Of a DNA stretch of 64,000 nucleotides, positions 52,783 to 63,880 are shown piece after piece. The notes below the pieces were generated by a model that saw only the letters and a list, made by a program, of their open reading frames with translations, was not told the origin of the DNA and searched no databases. The stretch lies in contig NW_023998415.1 in assembly GCF_014805625.2 (NCBI RefSeq), positions 8,136,226-8,200,225 on the forward strand, written 5' to 3'. Numbering within the stretch: the stretch's first letter is position 1; the number at the start of each line of letters is the position of its first letter. Both the position numbers and the translations under genes were made by a program. Source of the DNA: Glossina fuscipes. Lineage: Eukaryota > Arthropoda > Insecta > Diptera > Glossinidae.

Positions 52783-55700
52783 GTAAGACTGTGGTCCGAA
52801 TTACACCACTGCTTTCAATGTTGCCAAAATGTCTGCAGTGTAAAATTCGAATAAAAAAATAAGTGGACAGACGGACAGCCAGTTAGAAAAATTTAATTGG
52901 TTCAGAAAATGAATTATTTAAATCGATCGGTGCAATGAAAAGGTGAATCCATTCATCCATGTGTTGCTTACATTCGCACTTAATGGACCCTATTCCATAA
53001 GTTTCCGAAAACTCTCCTAAGCCGACTTGAAAGCAAAATTTCTTTCCTTACATAGATACGTAAGCTGAAAAATTTGCTCACGTGACCGCACGTAAAGAAC
53101 TCATTTATAGACAATCATCCGAGTGGTTACAGGACGTCAGACTTTTCTGAATTTTAGGTTAATTGTGTAGAGCTAATGAGATGATTTGCGTAAAAACACT
53201 TTGAACAAAGAGCAATGTAAACTTTTCTTTATCTATCGTAGCGGTAATCCGATTCCACGTGTGCAGTATACTCCAGAAGAAATAAAAACCTGGTAAGTTT
53301 GATAAAAAAGAAAGACTATTATCATTTTTGTATTCAATTCAAAAGGACATGTCTGGGCGGGAGATCTTACACTAGAGGGCTGAACAAATCTGAACCGAAT
53401 TTCATTTCGCATGTTCTCTATGGTTAGATCAGATGGTCACGAAATTTTAACAGGAAACTTGAATTTATGCTTTTAAGTTACGCGTCCAGTTTGGTTAGAA
53501 GAATTGCCCAATTTGTTGGCGAAGAAGAAAGCGTGTTTTACTTCTTCATCCGAAAGCCTTTAAAAGACGAAATTGCAATAAATGGCTTTTGGTTTTATTG
53601 TAAGCGCCCCTTACCAAACGTCGTTTTCAACAGATCCGTTCTCTCGTGGGTTATATGTCGCGTGTCTGTTGAAACCATACGTCACAGGCATTTGGTGCCT
53701 TTGATTTATTCCGAACTAATCAAAGAGATGTCTAATCTTCGAGCAGGGCGCGCAAGCGAGAAAATTTACTAATAACGCTTACACGTCCAAAGTCAATGTC
53801 CAAGTTTACATTTCGTGAACACACAACTGACGTCTCTAGAAAGTGATTCTATTCTGTTGTCAATAATTTAAATTTTTTAGACATCAATCGAAAAAAAAAT
53901 ATGTATCAGGAATTTATCAGATAATCTAGTTCGGGACAAAAATGAAGCCGATTTTATTTATTCGCCCAAAGTGAGATATATCAAAGAGCTACCTCCGACG
54001 CGTTTATATGTTTCTTATATGTATACATTTTTATACCCATTACTAAAGGTTGAAGGTATACTCGTTTTGCTTGAAGCCTCAGAGATTCTATAAAGTATTA
54101 ATATATTCTTGATCAGCGTGAAATTTTGAACTGATTAAGCCATGTCTGTCCGTCTGTGTGGTATTTGTTGTTGGCACTCTCCTGATCGGAAGAACGAAGA
54201 TATCCTGAAGGTCTGAAGGTTCGTAGGAACATTGAAAGTTTTCCCACACGGGTTGATATTGAAAATGGTCCAAATTTACTCATTACTCATAAATTTTGAA
54301 AATTAAAAGGTTGGACTTTACGTGCAGAAATGGCAAGATTCGGCCATCTTCGGCCACTTCAAATGAAGTTATATTATCTGCCTAAAAATGGCGCGAACTT
54401 TCTTAATAATACCAGCGGTATGGGTGTCAAATAAACGAACTTGGAGAATAGAATGCGGGAAGCTAAGTGTGCTAATTCCGAATGAATTGTGGTAGACGTT
54501 ATGACTTAGTGCATATATGTTCGATATAGGTATCAAGTGAAAGGAGCCGGAGGGTAGAGTGCGTTAAAGTGTGTTAGTTATAGTCTTGGGTCGTTTAGAA
54601 AAAATCGATTTCTTGCTCATTAAATTCTTAGGTGGATCAAGTGTTCAAGTGTGGTAGGTATGCGACATTCGGTCGCTACCGAATGTAACTGTCTTACTTG
54701 TTCTTATATTTATTATTAAGGTCAGTAGTATTTCGGGAATTGCACCGTTTATATGTGAAGCATGCTGTACCGGAATACATGGAAAACTGGCCACAATTGG
54801 TGAGCTGCTGTGGTTATCGGGAAGATAATATACCGCAATTGCAGGATGTTAGCAATTATCTGAAACGTAAAACGGGTTTTCAATTGCGTCCAGTAGCGGG
54901 TTACTTATCACCGAGAGATTTTTTATCGGGATTGGCCTTTCGGGTATTCCATTGCACTCAGTACATAAGACATTCATCGGATCCGTTTTATACACCTGAA
55001 CCGTAAATACTGAGTTTATGAAAAAAAAAAAAAAGAACAATAACTTTATAAGTCATTTACAGAGATTGCTGCCATGAGCTGCTGGGCCATATGCCTCTAT
55101 TAGCAAATCCAAGTTTTGCTCAGTTTTCGCAAGAAATTGGTTTAGCTTCCTTAGGCGCATCGGACGCTGACATAGAGAAACTTGCTACGGTAAAATATTA
55201 AATAAAAAAAACACATATATATATAATATTTTTATCTTTGTCACGAATTTTCATCTTTGCATTCACATCTTAAGTGGAAAATTTATTAAACACAGCTAAA
55301 GTCTGACTCTAACTTGATGTATGTAATGAATTTTTTAGTTATATTTCTTTACTGTCGAATTTGGTTTATGCCATCAACCGGATGGCTCTTTTAAAGTGTA
55401 TGGGGCCGGTCTTTTGAGCTCTGTGGCAGAGCTTCAACATGCCATTTCTACCAAAGATAAAATTAAGAAATTTGACCCAGAGGTAACATGCAAAGAAGAG
55501 TGCATTATAACGTCATATCAAAATGCCTATTATTACACGAATTCTTTTGAGGAAGCAAAGGAACGCATGCGGTAAGTACACGCGAAGTGAGTGCGTAAAC
55601 TCGATTTTAATTTACATTTTAATACCTTCTACCAAATATACGATCTCTAAACTGCTAGTAATGCTTTTTATATTGATTACAGAAGGGTGTGGGGGACGGG

Positions 55701-57113
55701 TGGGGTATATTCAATTTGTCAAAACATTTGAATCGTCCAGAAGGAAGCTTCGCATACCCCACAAAGTATGTATATTCTTGCATGTCCGTCTGTGTAATGT
55801 CTGTTGTAGACATTCTCCTGGTCGCAAACATGAAAATACCGTCTTCAAATGTGACAAGAACCTAGGAAGTGCTTGCACACAGGTCGCGTATTGAAAATGG
55901 GCCAAACCGGTCGGAGGTCACGCCCGCAGCACCATGTAAACTGAGAACACCTTTGTTTTTCAAAGGGAATGAAAAATTGTTTTTTTTTGCTCATTACTTA
56001 TAAACTATAGCAAACAAATCTACAAAATGGAGAAAATTGACCACGCCTATCCAATATTATAGCGCATCAGAATTTTTTTTAATGGTTTTCTTCAAACTAT
56101 AAGCTTTATAACCGATCTCTATACCTATATAGGAGCGAGCTTCAAAAACCCCTTAAAGTAAACAAATTCTTGGCCAGTTTCAAATTTCAAATGCACCTAA
56201 ACATGTCTGCCTGTCCATCTGTCCATCTGTCTGTTTGCGCAACTTTGTGATAAACATTCTCCCGTTAGCGAAAATGAAGGTAACGCCTATACATTTGCAC
56301 AAGAATATGGAATTGACCTAAACGTTTCAAAGTACACTTCCATAACGCCCGCATGCCTAACTTTTATTTTGAAAATAGAAAGAATCAGCTGCGCCCACTC
56401 CATATTATAGAGCACGAAAATGTTGTTCTTCTACTCCATTTGTCTTTGGTGGTGGGTACAAAAAACTCCGTCCCGATCGAATTTTATATTTTTACTTAAT
56501 TTTTTTGTTAATGATCGCCTTTACACGTGTCAAAAAAAAACCTTTTACGCAATGTATTCGAAATATTTGTAATATAAGTCTGAGACTTACTATCGGAAAA
56601 TCGTCTCTATATCGAACCATTTAAGAGTTGGCCATTCCCCCCAATCATCTTTTCATATCATTCTGAAATACGTGAGAGATTATTTAGGTTGAAAAAAGAG
56701 ATGCGAAAAAGTCACAAGGTGATATTAATCCTTAAGGGGAAGAAACCGATTGCTTTATTAGCTCTATTTTGACTGGTTGTGTATTTGGTAAAGGTTCCAG
56801 ATCATGTTCAATGCTCAAATAATTGAATAAAGAAAATATGCACATATGTTAATAATGAGTTTATTGTATTACTCGCAGAAAATTTGCTGATAGTATACAA
56901 AGACCATTTGGTGTGCGTTACAATCCGTATACGCAGAGTGTCGAAGTATTGTCGAATGCCCAAAAGATAACTGCAGTTGTGAGCGAACTTAAAGGGGACT
57001 TGAGCATCGTTTGTTCAGCTCTGCGCAAAATTTCTGCTACTGACGAAAGCCTCAATGTTGATAGCATCACTAATATGCTACAAAGCACCTTAAGCGATCC
57101 GGAAAATCTGTAG
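51272..57113 (+). CDS. Trh: Tryptophan 5-hydroxylase (neuronal serotonin synthesis)
   Basis: Iron- and tetrahydrobiopterin-dependent enzyme making 5-hydroxytryptophan, the first step to serotonin. Nine exons: 51272-51403, 51475-51681, 51745-51895, 51954-52119, 53242-53292, 54721-55002, 55063-55189, 55339-55571, 56879-57113; phases close to give 527 residues. Residues about 68-150 are the ACT regulatory domain ([20 protein letters not shown]). The catalytic domain follows ([67 protein letters not shown]). The iron ligands are visible: His334 and His339 in CHELLGHMP, and Glu379 in [27 protein letters not shown]-like [11 protein letters not shown] and [11 protein letters not shown] favour tryptophan over phenylalanine hydroxylase. 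A C-terminal coiled coil for tetramers follows. Introns 4, 5 and 8 are long and filled with the dispersed repeat. Confidence 0.94.
52385..52900 (+). repeat. Dispersed fly repeat in Trh intron 4
   Basis: It contains the diagnostic words: 'gctataaagtatata', 'gatttaagcatgtccgtctgtcc', 'ttactcataaactac', 'gccacggccaatcaatattatagagc'. These match 3' parts of the copy at 57322-58265. A (TA)n run lies at about 52757-52783. Confidence 0.65.
54030..54703 (+). repeat. Dispersed fly repeat in Trh intron 5, reaching the next splice acceptor
   Basis: It starts with 'tttttatacccattactaaagg', then 'ttctataaagtattaatatattcttgatc', 'catgtctgtccgtctgtg', 'ctcattactcataaa'. It ends with 'gtcttacttg' (54691-54700), the right terminus seen at 58255-58266. 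The AG acceptor of exon 6 is only 20 bases further. Confidence 0.6.
55640..56480 (+). repeat. Dispersed fly repeat(s) in Trh intron 8
   Basis: Two overlapping or tandem partial copies. One has 'ccccacaaagtatgtatattcttgcatgtccgtctgtg' (about 55757-55796) and 'gaccacgcctatccaatattatagcgcatc' (about 56039-56068). The second has 'catgtctgcctgtccatctg' (about 56203), 'cagctgcgcccactccatattatagagc' (about 56386-56413). The same order of words is found at 57780-58170. Confidence 0.65.
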
Positions 57114-57320
57114 AATAGTCTATGGAACGCAAAAAGTCGAAACAAAAACTATATTATGGACCAATAATATTAAAAATGTATTTACTTCTCTTTCCTGTAA
57201 TTGTTAACGCTTTACTTATATGTTATATAAATTATTATGTAAATGCATGTTCCTTATGTAAAAATATACATTTATTCGATTCTATTGAACCGGAGTGATT
57301 TTATTAAATCTAAATAATAA
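57114..57320. other. Trh: Trh 3' untranslated region
   Basis: An AT-rich tail after the Trh stop at 57111-57113, before the dispersed repeat begins at 57322. It has no separate gene. The exact cleavage site cannot be fixed by eye. Confidence 0.5.
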
Positions 57321-57321
57321 G

Positions 57322-58265
57322 AAGTAAGAACATTATAGTCGGTCAAAGCCGGCCATTAGATACTCTGCACAACTTCGTCTAGTATCGTTATTCATTCGTT
57401 TTGGCAATGATACACCGAATATTACACCGAATATTTTCACGAAAGCTCGCATATTGGAGGAATCCTTATATGCGATGGTATTCAAAAAATAGACCTACCT
57501 GGTTCAAATCCGGTAAATTTGATTTCTATGTTCTTCTCTTTTTATACCCATCACCGAAAGATAAGGGAAATATTAAAGACTATACAAAGCTATCGATTTC
57601 AAATTTGGCAGAAACATTGGAAGCCTTTGCATGCAGGTTGGTATTGACAATGGGCCTAATCGTTCGAACGTAGCACGTAAACTGAGGACACCTCTGTTTT
57701 CTAAGAGGAATAAAAAGAGTTGGCTTTTCGCTCATTACTCATAAAGATAATGAAGATACATTCTATGGCCAATGCTGTAGTACTTGTACAAAGATGGAAA
57801 CATTGACCACGCCTATCCAATCTTATAATGTATCAAATTGTAATTTTGCGTCAATACCTTTATAACGCGCAGAAGCAAACTACAAAATCCCCATAAATGA
57901 ATATAAATTCAGTTTCAAATTTAGAAGGCATCTGGGAATGTCCGTCTAATCGTCTCTTCATTCGTCTGTTTGCCCAATCGTGTAGTGTCTGTGCTAGACC
58001 TTCTTCTGTTCGCCAAAATGAAGATATCGCCTACAAATTGGCAAAAGAATTTGGGACTGAGTTGAACTTTCCTAAGGACACGTTTACAACGCCCGCCCGC
58101 CTAAGCGCCAAAAATCTTTATTTTGAAAATAGAAAAAAAATCAGCTGCGCCCACTTCATATTATCGAGCGTGAAAATTTAGTTCTTTTACTTTTTTGTCT
58201 CTTTTAGAACAACGTTGATGGGTATAAAAGATTCGATCGTGATCGCGAACACAATCTTCTTACTT
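57322..58265 (+). mobile_element. Fullest copy of dispersed fly repeat, 9-bp inverted termini
   Basis: A 944-bp unit whose first nine bases (AAGTAAGAA, 57322-57330) are the reverse complement of its last nine (TTCTTACTT, 58257-58265). Internal landmarks, shared in the same order with other copies in this window: 'cattatagtcg...gccggcc', 'tttttatacccatcaccgaaag', 'gaccacgcctatccaatcttata', 'tgtccgtct', 'cagctgcgcccacttcatattatcgagc', 'gggtataaaag'. I see no transposase. It looks like a short non-autonomous element, recalled from other calyptrate fly genomes, but the superfamily is not clear. Confidence 0.7.
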
Positions 58266-59754
58266 GTTTCACATGAATTTTGAAGAGTTCGTGAACGTAA
58301 ATGCGTATAGCGTTACTTTTCAGTTTGATGCCAAATGACGTAATTGGTATAGCATTTCAATGTTTAAATCAATTAGTTGAAAAATTGGATCCGTATTATC
58401 GTGGATGTTATGGGCCACTTATCAATTTCTTTGTGTCAATTTTCGAACGTCGCTGAAATTTTCACTGTAGCGTCATGCGTGTTACAAAGTAAAATCTTAT
58501 TAAACAGCTTCATGCTTCAAACAAAACTTGGGAGGTGAAACCGTTAATTTAAACGAAACGCACACTGATGAATATATCTGAGTTTCGATGCATAGCATAG
58601 AACATTTGCAAAGTCAAAGGGAAAGTCAATACATTATCGTAATGGTCGATAGAATATAGGACTAGGATTTGCTAATCTAGGCAAACTAATCACGTAGACT
58701 GAGATATATGCCTTAGTTCTGCTATTAGATAAGTACTATCTAGGTTATGCATTTCCCCATCCATCATCGAGGAAAAGAAGTGCAAATCGAAATATATCGG
58801 ATATCCCATAAGGTAATTGTGTTCTTCACCATTCCACGTCTCTGAATGGACTTGGGCATATTTGTTTATTCGTCTATGTTGTCTATGCCTCTACACGAGT
58901 GCTTCTACACGTGTAAAAAAACTTTGAATTGCAGTTTATATCAAATATCTTGACTCCGCATATACTATAAATGCTGAGTGAAGGAAAATGTTCTATGCAT
59001 TTTTTTGGTTTTTTTTGCCCCACAACTCGAACCTATTATATTCCTTAGGGTTAACATGAATTTTATTAACCAAACCGATTAAACCAAATATTAAGCTATC
59101 ACTGCACTGATTTTCTGGGATGTCTGGGAGCCATAAACTGAACAAAGTGACTTTCACAAACATTTTTCCATGTTTATATGTGTGTGCTCTAGTATTTTCA
59201 TGATAGAGAACAATGGCTTTTCAACTGATTCGTTTCAAGCGCTTTGGCTCAATTGCGCGGCTTAAGCGCGTTACTTATTGATGAGAGGTAGCGTAGATAT
59301 GTCTGGCGAGATTTGAGAGAGTCATCATGCCAGCTACCCCTTTCAATTTCACCAAACACGATGCATAACATTGCACGGTGACCGTCGGATCTTTGCAACG
59401 GCTTTATGCCGCTTCATTCAGCTTGAGCCATGATCGTTTTCCCATTATATTGTCGTATGTGAAAATGAAACGATTTCGCCTTAGCAACGACTTAGCCTTA
59501 GCAATTCATGTGGTGTCCAAATATCGAGTTTCTCTCCCACTTAATCTTAAGGATATGATTAATAGCTTTCCAGAACGAAAGTCACCGAATCATTTGCTTG
59601 CTGTTAATTTTGATAAAGCATTTTCGCTGTAAACGCTACGATTTTTTTCTCATAATTAAAAATGCTTATGGCTTTGGCCGATTGAAAAAAAAAAAATAAG
59701 CGATTTTTTTGAAAAATTTGGTTCATTTTCAAATCGCAACTCCTTTCGACTGAA
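58266..59754. other. Intergenic, no gene recognised
   Basis: Short open frames only. The longest (59378-59632, 84 codons) has a fairly balanced composition but no motif that I recognise. Composition between 58270 and 59400 is mixed, consistent with old decayed insertions. Confidence 0.45.
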
Positions 59755-60020
59755 TTACCCAATATTACAATATTTTTATAGCCACTTTCGAACGATGGAG
59801 TATATCTTAAAAATGTCCGTTTGCCTATCTGTCTAGAGATATAACGTCTATTGCATACATCTTGATAATCGCAAAAACGAAGATAACGACTTCAGTTTCT
59901 TCTACAAAACATTGGAAGCTCGCTCTTATGCGAAGATTAATATTGAGAATAGCCCAGATCGGTCGTAGGACGCGCCTAGAGTATAACGTAGGGTGAGAAT
60001 ATCACTGCTACTAAGTTATT
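59755..60020 (+). repeat. Diverged piece of dispersed fly repeat
   Basis: It shares 'ggagtatatcttaaaaatgtccgtttgcctatctgtct', 'atcgcaaaaacgaagataacg', and 'attggaagct...attgagaatagcccagatcggtcgtaggacgcgcc' with the copies at 54030 and 55750. It lacks clear ends. Confidence 0.5.
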
Positions 60021-60214
60021 CTTCGATGAGTTTTTTTTTTTTTACTTATGAGGTCGTGACTAATAAAGTTTTTCAGTTTTTAAGTTAGTTATTAGTAATA
60101 ATTGACAAATTTAATATATCATCGAAGGGAAAATGGAGGGAGGGAGAGAATCTCTTCAAGAGTTATACATTTATTTTAATTAATTTAATATTTTTTATTT
60201 ATCTTATTTATATA

Positions 60215-60585
60215 TCATTTATATATCATATCACAGTCACTATTTATCATAACTTTTGTACATAAAAAATTTATTAAACACTCGAGCACGTATTCTGGAA
60301 GAGACCATATATTGATTGTACAGTAGGAGGACAAGCGACTTTTTATTCCATTCAAGATGTTAAACAAATCGAAATTGGGCGACCAACAGTGTGTGATGGG
60401 GACTTTAAGTTTTCCTTTAATGATTGACTTCGGATGCTGCGATTTTTTCGGAGGAGGAGGAGGAGGTAACGGTATTAATTTGTTCCGAACTTGTACACGT
60501 GTAGCGATTTCAATCTGATCCACCGTCTCACAGATTTCCTTATTGCTAACAAGAATTCCGCCAACAATGTACATTAATTTGAAAT
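60215..60585 (-). CDS. Possible exon of unknown gene with proline run
   Basis: An open frame of 119 codons from an ATG (60574) to TGA (60215), preceded by a fair acceptor on the minus strand (ATTCTTTTACAG, ending at about 60590). It reads MYIVGGILVSNKEICETVDQ, then NKLIPLPPPPPPKKSQHPK, then a hydrophobic, Cys-containing end. Composition is less AT-biased than its surroundings. I know no matching family, and no upstream partner exon is evident to 61.5 kb. It could be a real terminal exon, or chance. Confidence 0.25.
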
Positions 60586-62146
60586 ATCTGTAAAAGAATT
60601 GTTTTTTTTTTTGTTTTTGTTTTTCTTTAAAAGCATTATTTAATTAACGGTGATTTTCAAAGGCGATATTAGTTTCTTTCAAGCCAAACTAAGACCTTTA
60701 TCTTTAGGTTAAAAAAAAAATAAAAAAAAAAATACATATACTTTTACCTTAGTTGACTTGGAAGAGAACCACACCGCGCGGTACTTAATAATTTTCATTT
60801 GATTTATTCAAATCAAATAAACACACACATATGCATACCTGACAGTGTGTGATATCATATTTCGATGTATTTTATTGTCTCCTTCTTTTGCTTATTAAAA
60901 TTTATTATTATTTTTGAAAGACAAATCAAAAATCAATTTTTGAAAATTTATGCTTTCACTGAATATTCCTTCAAAAATTTTTCGCTTTTAACAAAAATTA
61001 AAGAAAAAGAAAAGTTATGTGACAATTGCAAATTTAATAGAAAACAACAGATTGCCGTTTGGTGAAAATGTGAATTGAATGCCGTCTTAATGAACTTTGT
61101 TCTCTTTCGCTTCGAATTGATATGAAAAATTAGAAATTAAAAAAAAAAAAAAAAACAAAAAAAAAAAAAAACGTACTCTGTGAATCAGCTTTTCCAACAT
61201 ATGATGCTCCGAACGTTACTGAATTTTCGATTTGCTTCATAATCTTTGTCTGTTTTTAAAGACACAAGATCGCTGATATCGCTGTAAAATAATTATTGAG
61301 CACAAGTGATAACCAAATTGTTTCATAGCTATATTGCTATTGAATATGAAATGTATTAATTTCGTTGTGCTAATTGCAACGGTCACGTATGAGTGCAAAA
61401 AAAAAATATTTATATATAATCTGGATATTATTATGGGCTTTCGAGCCGATATAGTCGATAAGTCATTCGTTCATTTAATTGTAAGTCATGTATAATCTCA
61501 TCATGTATAATAATGCAGATCAGAATTAATTTGAAAGAAGAAGAAAAAAATTGGAAAAAAAATCGTATAAAACTAGAGAAAGTATGCCTTTAAAAATTAA
61601 TTGAAATGAAAGAGAATTTATCAAAGCTACGACCGTATAACTGATGATTTTTCAAAGAATATTGATTTTTTTTTAAGGGACACTTGCATCAAGCCATGCC
61701 AATGTATTAGATTGCGTGGAAATAGCTCAAAGAGTATGGCTTGTAGATTGTATATGAACGGAAAAAATGAGTCTTTCGCACATCATTGCGGATGTTGCGC
61801 CATCTTGATGTACTGTCATATTATAAAATCGACGTTTCTAGGGGAGACTATTATTACTATTATAACTTAAATCTTTTGATGAATTGAGATTTTTCATCGA
61901 CAATGCCTTATTGCGATTGCAAATAAATGGACAGCAGTCAGTCAGTCAGTCAGTCAGTACGTCCTGTGTCTTGGCCTTTAACTGCAAGAAATTGACGCAG
62001 AGCGTTTGAAAGCGTATATAGCTTTCCTTGCGTGCTTGTTTTTATAAAGAAACAAAAAAGTTAAATGATTGTTGCGTTAATTCGAGCTTTTAACATTATT
62101 TATAGAAATAATTGACGTCTGGTAATGATAAGATTCAATTTTGTCA

Positions 62147-62149
<3 letters not shown>
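60586..62149. other. AT-rich intergenic DNA
   Basis: Long poly-A and poly-T tracts (60602, 60711-60731, 61139-61171) and a short (CAGT)n array at about 61932-61958. No coding region is supported. Confidence 0.5.

Positions 62150-62184
<35 letters not shown>
62150..62184. repeat. (CT)n microsatellite
   Basis: About 17 uninterrupted CT units followed by a degenerate pyrimidine tract to about 62210. It is seen directly. Confidence 0.95.
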
Positions 62185-62190
<6 letters not shown>

Positions 62191-62210
62191 TTCTCTCTTT
62201 CTCTTTATAA

Positions 62211-63282
62211 ATATTTGATTTCATTTTAATCATCTTTCAGATTAATATTTTTGTGGTGTTGACAAGCCACTCCTATGTAAAACCAAACTCGAATGAGAAG
62301 CGATGATTCAAGCATTCATTCCAATGGTTGGCATAATTATTGCCCAACAAATTTCTTTATATTCCATGATACTTATGCCTAGCCAAGTATTTAAGAAACG
62401 AACGCTAGAGAAAATTTATATATGACCATTTCCCGTATAATGATCCGTTTGAAAGAAGCCATCACATAAGAAAAACTCTTCATACACTAAACGGATGTGG
62501 AAAATTTGGATGAGATAACGCACTTATCTGACAACTCTCTCTTTGTATATACATATAAAAAAAAAAAAAAATTATATATATAAGTGTGTATGTATATATA
62601 AAATTTAATACTAAGAACTTTGATTACAAGTAATGCTTCACATAGCAACAAGGTACAATTATTCATATTTTCCGGTAAAGATAGGCGAAGTATTATTTTA
62701 GGCAAACCGATAGGTAGGGTATTTAATGGAAAGACTACCCTGACTATAACGTTTCAAATTTTTCGTGGTTTAGCTAAGGTAATCGAAATTTTTGACATGA
62801 AACGGTTACGCTTGGAAGCAAATAAATTTTGTTAAGCGAACTTTTCACATAAGCGCCTCCCAAAAAAAGTTTTTGTTTCTGATCTTGCTTACTTCTTATT
62901 GCTTATGCATATTTTTCAATTTGTGTTTATTTCGTTTGTATTCCTTTTCACTTCTTCTGCTTTCGAGAGAAGTAATACATTTTAAAAATGTATTACGGGT
63001 AACGAAATAAAAATACGTTTGTACCTTTTGTGAGCAACTTTTTTTACAAACTTTTTAACAAGGACTTTTTCTGTGTACACAACCAATCATAAGTAAAAAT
63101 TGGGATGAAGATGACAATGACATATTTGCCTCCATAATTTTAGATCAAAACGAAAAGATCAATAACTCTCCCAATATATCTAAGTTCCAAGAAAATAAGC
63201 AGATAATCTAAGGTATAGCATTGATATTCCTCACACTTTTTTAATGCTAATTTTTATAATTTTTTTTTTTATTTCTGCATGT
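62211..63282. other. AT-rich DNA with one exon-like patch
   Basis: The only notable part is about 63080-63210, where one frame reads SKNWDEDDNDIFASIILDQN and EKINNSPNISKFQENKQII before a TAA just ahead of a possible donor (CTAAG|GTATAG). It looks like coding sequence feeding the exon at about 63294, but the stop breaks the link. Confidence 0.35.
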
Positions 63283-63293
63283 TTTGTCAACAG

Positions 63294-63508
63294 CGAATGG
63301 TAAAAAAATCTCCGTATCGGAAGAGAGGAAAATATCTATACAAAATATTCTAAGAGAATTTCAAGATGATTTGCTGGAAACGGATTATGAAACTGAATTA
63401 AAAGATATAAAAGCTCGGATATCGAATAGAAGTATGGAATCCAAGTTTAGAACAACCGCAACCAGAAAAAGAATAATGGCTCCAACCAAACTGGGCATTC
63501 GACTTTAA
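63294..63508 (+). CDS. Candidate terminal exon, unknown gene
   Basis: A T-rich tract and TTTGTCAACAG (ending 63293) precede an open frame ending at TAA 63506-63508. It reads NGKKISVSEERKISIQNILR, EFQDDLLETDYETELKDIK, then a basic end (TATRKRIMAPTKLGIRL). This is charged, helix-prone and much more protein-like than the surroundings. A cluster of AATAAA words (about 63698-63710) lies downstream. It is probably the 3' exon of a gene whose earlier exons lie to the left. I cannot name the family. If spliced after about 63210, the joining frame is uncertain. Confidence 0.45.
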
Positions 63509-63880
63509 ATGTCACAAAATTTCGTAAAAAGCACTTGTTGCCATTGAATCCTAAATTTAATTTTAATTAACCCATCGTCTAGTTGGAGCTTACAGCAACC
63601 TTGGAGCTTTTTCAACCGCTTTGATTTATCATTGGGAATACCAAACTGGCCTTTCCTGTTGCTGTATATTAATTTATATAATTTATATTTAAATATATAA
63701 ATAAAATAAATAGCTTTATTATACATTTAAAATACTTTATTAATATATATAAAAATATATAAAAAAGAAATTGTTATTCTTTTTAATGTTTTCCTGATTG
63801 TTTCCGATTCTTCTTCCTTGGCTTGGTCGCTTTTGCTCTTCCATCATCTCCTCTTCTATCATCATCTCTCGATGTATATA
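63509..63880. other. 3' flank of unknown gene
   Basis: AT-rich with polyadenylation-like words. On the minus strand a 41-codon frame from the mariner-like end to 63786 reads DDRRGDDGRAKATKPRKKNR before a stop; this is probably chance low complexity. Confidence 0.35.

Noticed and set aside
53467..53772. 101-codon open frame in a Trh intron
   Set aside because: It lies between phase-matched Trh exons, has no splice logic and no recognisable family; probably repeat-derived.
43643..62184. Tandem repeats as a CRISPR array
   Set aside because: All tandem arrays are simple microsatellites without spacers, and the genes are from an animal.
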